DNA of 64,000 nt from Ekhidna lutea (lineage in GTDB: Bacteria > Bacteroidota > Bacteroidia > Cytophagales > Cyclobacteriaceae). The notes beneath the pieces are model-generated. The model saw only the letters and a program-made list of their open reading frames with translations. It was not told the DNA's origin and made no database searches. Every line of letters begins with the position of its first letter. The stretch's first letter is position 1. Of this stretch, positions 62,995-64,000 are shown piece by piece. Position numbers and translations under genes: made by a program. The DNA is taken from assembly GCF_900188325.1 (NCBI RefSeq), contig NZ_FZPD01000001.1, positions 434,001-498,000 of the forward strand, given 5' to 3'.

Positions 62995-64000
62995 TTAATT
63001 CTTATCCCAGCCTTCCGGCCGCTTCCATCTTACTGGAGCATCCGGTTCAGGCTTCATCTGGAATTCCTGTGTCTCCAATAACTTCAATGCTTCCTGTACG
63101 CCTCTTTCCAACTGGGGATCACGCCCTTCGAGTAATGCTTTTGGTTCCTGAATAACTTCAATATCCGGTGCAATTCCTTCTCCTTCTACCGCCCAATTTC
63201 CATCGACATCATAAAAGCCACCACGTGGAGCGACCATTCGACCACCATCAATAAAGCGTGGGGTGTCCCAGGTTCCCACCAGGCCTCCCCAGGTTAATGT
63301 GCCAACCAGTGGCCCCAAATTTTTAGCTCTAAACATATAAGGAAGTAAGTCTCCGCCGGATCCGGCCCGTTCATTGATCAACATGACTTTTGGTCCCCAG
63401 ATGCCTGCCATCGGAGTAGTCCATGGTCGGTTGTCATTGGTTTTGCTATTGAAATAACCAAATAGTTCGCGAGCCATGATGTCAATCATATAATCAGCAG
63501 CAGACCCACCTCCATTGTTTCGTTCATCCAGAATCACACCCTTTTTATCCTGTTGCGCAAAATAGTATCGGTTGAAATTGGTGAACCCACCTCCTCCGGT
63601 GTTTGGAATATAGACATATGCCAGTTTACCGTTAGACATCTCAGAGACTTTTCTTCGATTGTTTTCAATCCAGTCAGCGGTTCGCAACTGGTACTCGTTG
63701 CTTACAGGTTCAACAAGTACATCTCTGCCGCCTGGTGTGGGTTGATTGTTAACGGTTAAGCGGGTAGCTCTCCCGGCTGTTTGTTCCAGCAGCTGATAGA
63801 TGTTGTCATCCGATGAAAGTGTTTGTCCATTGATGCTGGTGATATAGTCTCCAACATCGATATTCAGACCCGGAACACTAAGAGGACCTGTTAAGTTGGG
63901 GTTCCAACTTTCACCATCATAGATTTTACTGATTTGATAATAGCTGTTAGAAAGGGTAAAATCGCATCCCAGCAACCCAACAGGAACGCGATCGATATCA
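62995..64000 (-). CDS. tricorn-like S41 protease, C-terminal part (5' truncated by window)
   Basis: The frame stays open to base 64000, so the gene continues beyond the window; about 335 residues are seen. They cover a PDZ domain (GLNIDVGDYITSINGQTLSS) and an S41 catalytic domain. LLGCDF, GKLAYVYIPNTGGGGFTNF and GVILDERNNGGGSAADYMID are tricorn-type blocks. The likely nucleophile is the Ser of ERAGSGGDLLPYMFR. Family members are large peptidases acting on exported or degraded peptides; the missing N-terminal part would hold the propellers. TTG at 63975 is internal. Confidence 0.88.
   Translation of the reverse strand, partial: DIDRVPVGLLGCDFTLSNSYYQISKIYDGESWNPNLTGPLSVPGLNIDVGDYITSINGQTLSSDDNIYQLLEQTAGRATRLTVNNQPTPGGRDVLVEPVSNEYQLRTADWIENNRRKVSEMSNGKLAYVYIPNTGGGGFTNFNRYYFAQQDKKGVILDERNNGGGSAADYMIDIMARELFGYFNSKTNDNRPWTTPMAGIWGPKVMLINERAGSGGDLLPYMFRAKNLGPLVGTLTWGGLVGTWDTPRFIDGGRMVAPRGGFYDVDGNWAVEGEGIAPDIEVIQEPKALLEGRDPQLERGVQEALKLLETQEFQMKPEPDAPVRWKRPEGWDKN

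Noticed and set aside
1-64000. tRNA, rRNA, riboswitch, CRISPR or phage genes
   Set aside because: No spacer showed a cloverleaf, conserved RNA core, direct-repeat array or phage structural gene by eye; a dedicated RNA search could still find small elements.

Overview
The window reads as a chromosomal segment from a Bacteroidota bacterium, most likely a Cytophagales-type marine or environmental relative. The evidence is a PorZ-like type IX secretion protein with a C-terminal sorting domain, TonB-dependent receptors paired with DUF4249 or an ECF sigma/anti-sigma pair, DUF6089 and DUF6090 proteins, the uppS-bamA-ompH-ompH / nadK-CBS / pdxJ gene order, weak ribosome binding sites and a TAnnTTTG-type -7 box. 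No rRNA, tRNA, CRISPR array or phage module was seen.

Bases 1-9.5 kb are mixed surface and accessory genes: the end of a TonB receptor with its DUF4249 lipoprotein, a DUF4331 domain apparently split over two genes, two TPR lipoproteins, a lipoprotein with a TonB-C-like tail, a membrane-bound LytTR regulator and a DoxX-like protein. Bases 9.5-13.7 kb hold an anti-sigma/ECF sigma pair divergent from a TonB receptor. Bases 13.7-21 kb carry an acidic protein, ferredoxin, thymidine kinase, PorZ, RecO, a 2OG-Fe(II) oxygenase and a chromate-type transporter. Bases 21-30.1 kb form a long minus-strand envelope and housekeeping cluster (two Skp/OmpH, BamA, UppS, two DUF6089-type barrels, NAD kinase, CBS, CvpA, YqeY). 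Bases 30.1-36.2 kb carry PdxJ, RmuC, a GroES-like protein and a hemB operon. Bases 36.3-42 kb hold the glyoxylate shunt (a long isocitrate lyase plus malate synthase), divergent from an XRE/short-chain fatty acyl-type regulator, with a palindromic operator candidate beside a good -7 box.

The unusual part is 42.1-59.1 kb: eleven DUF6090 single-pass membrane proteins in two subfamilies (five tandem type A, six type B), four large channel proteins (signal peptide, beta-helix-like exported domain, transmembrane segments, TLGFGE pore), a YjjX-type NTPase and a small DUF559 nuclease cassette, all on the minus strand. Conserved 5' ends in the DUF6090 genes, near-constant 3' pore modules in the channels, 5'-end gene remnants, short palindromes with filled and empty sites, and inverted G/C-rich repeats suggest repeated duplication, gene conversion and small-element insertion. 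The four-base ATGA overlaps suggest co-expression. The array is the best candidate here for an undescribed system, possibly an envelope-sensing ion-channel complex; that function is inference.

From 59.2 kb to the end there is a large exported BNR-repeat protein with a strong terminator, a small unknown protein followed by another DUF6090 remnant, and the C-terminal part of a tricorn-like S41 protease that runs off the window.
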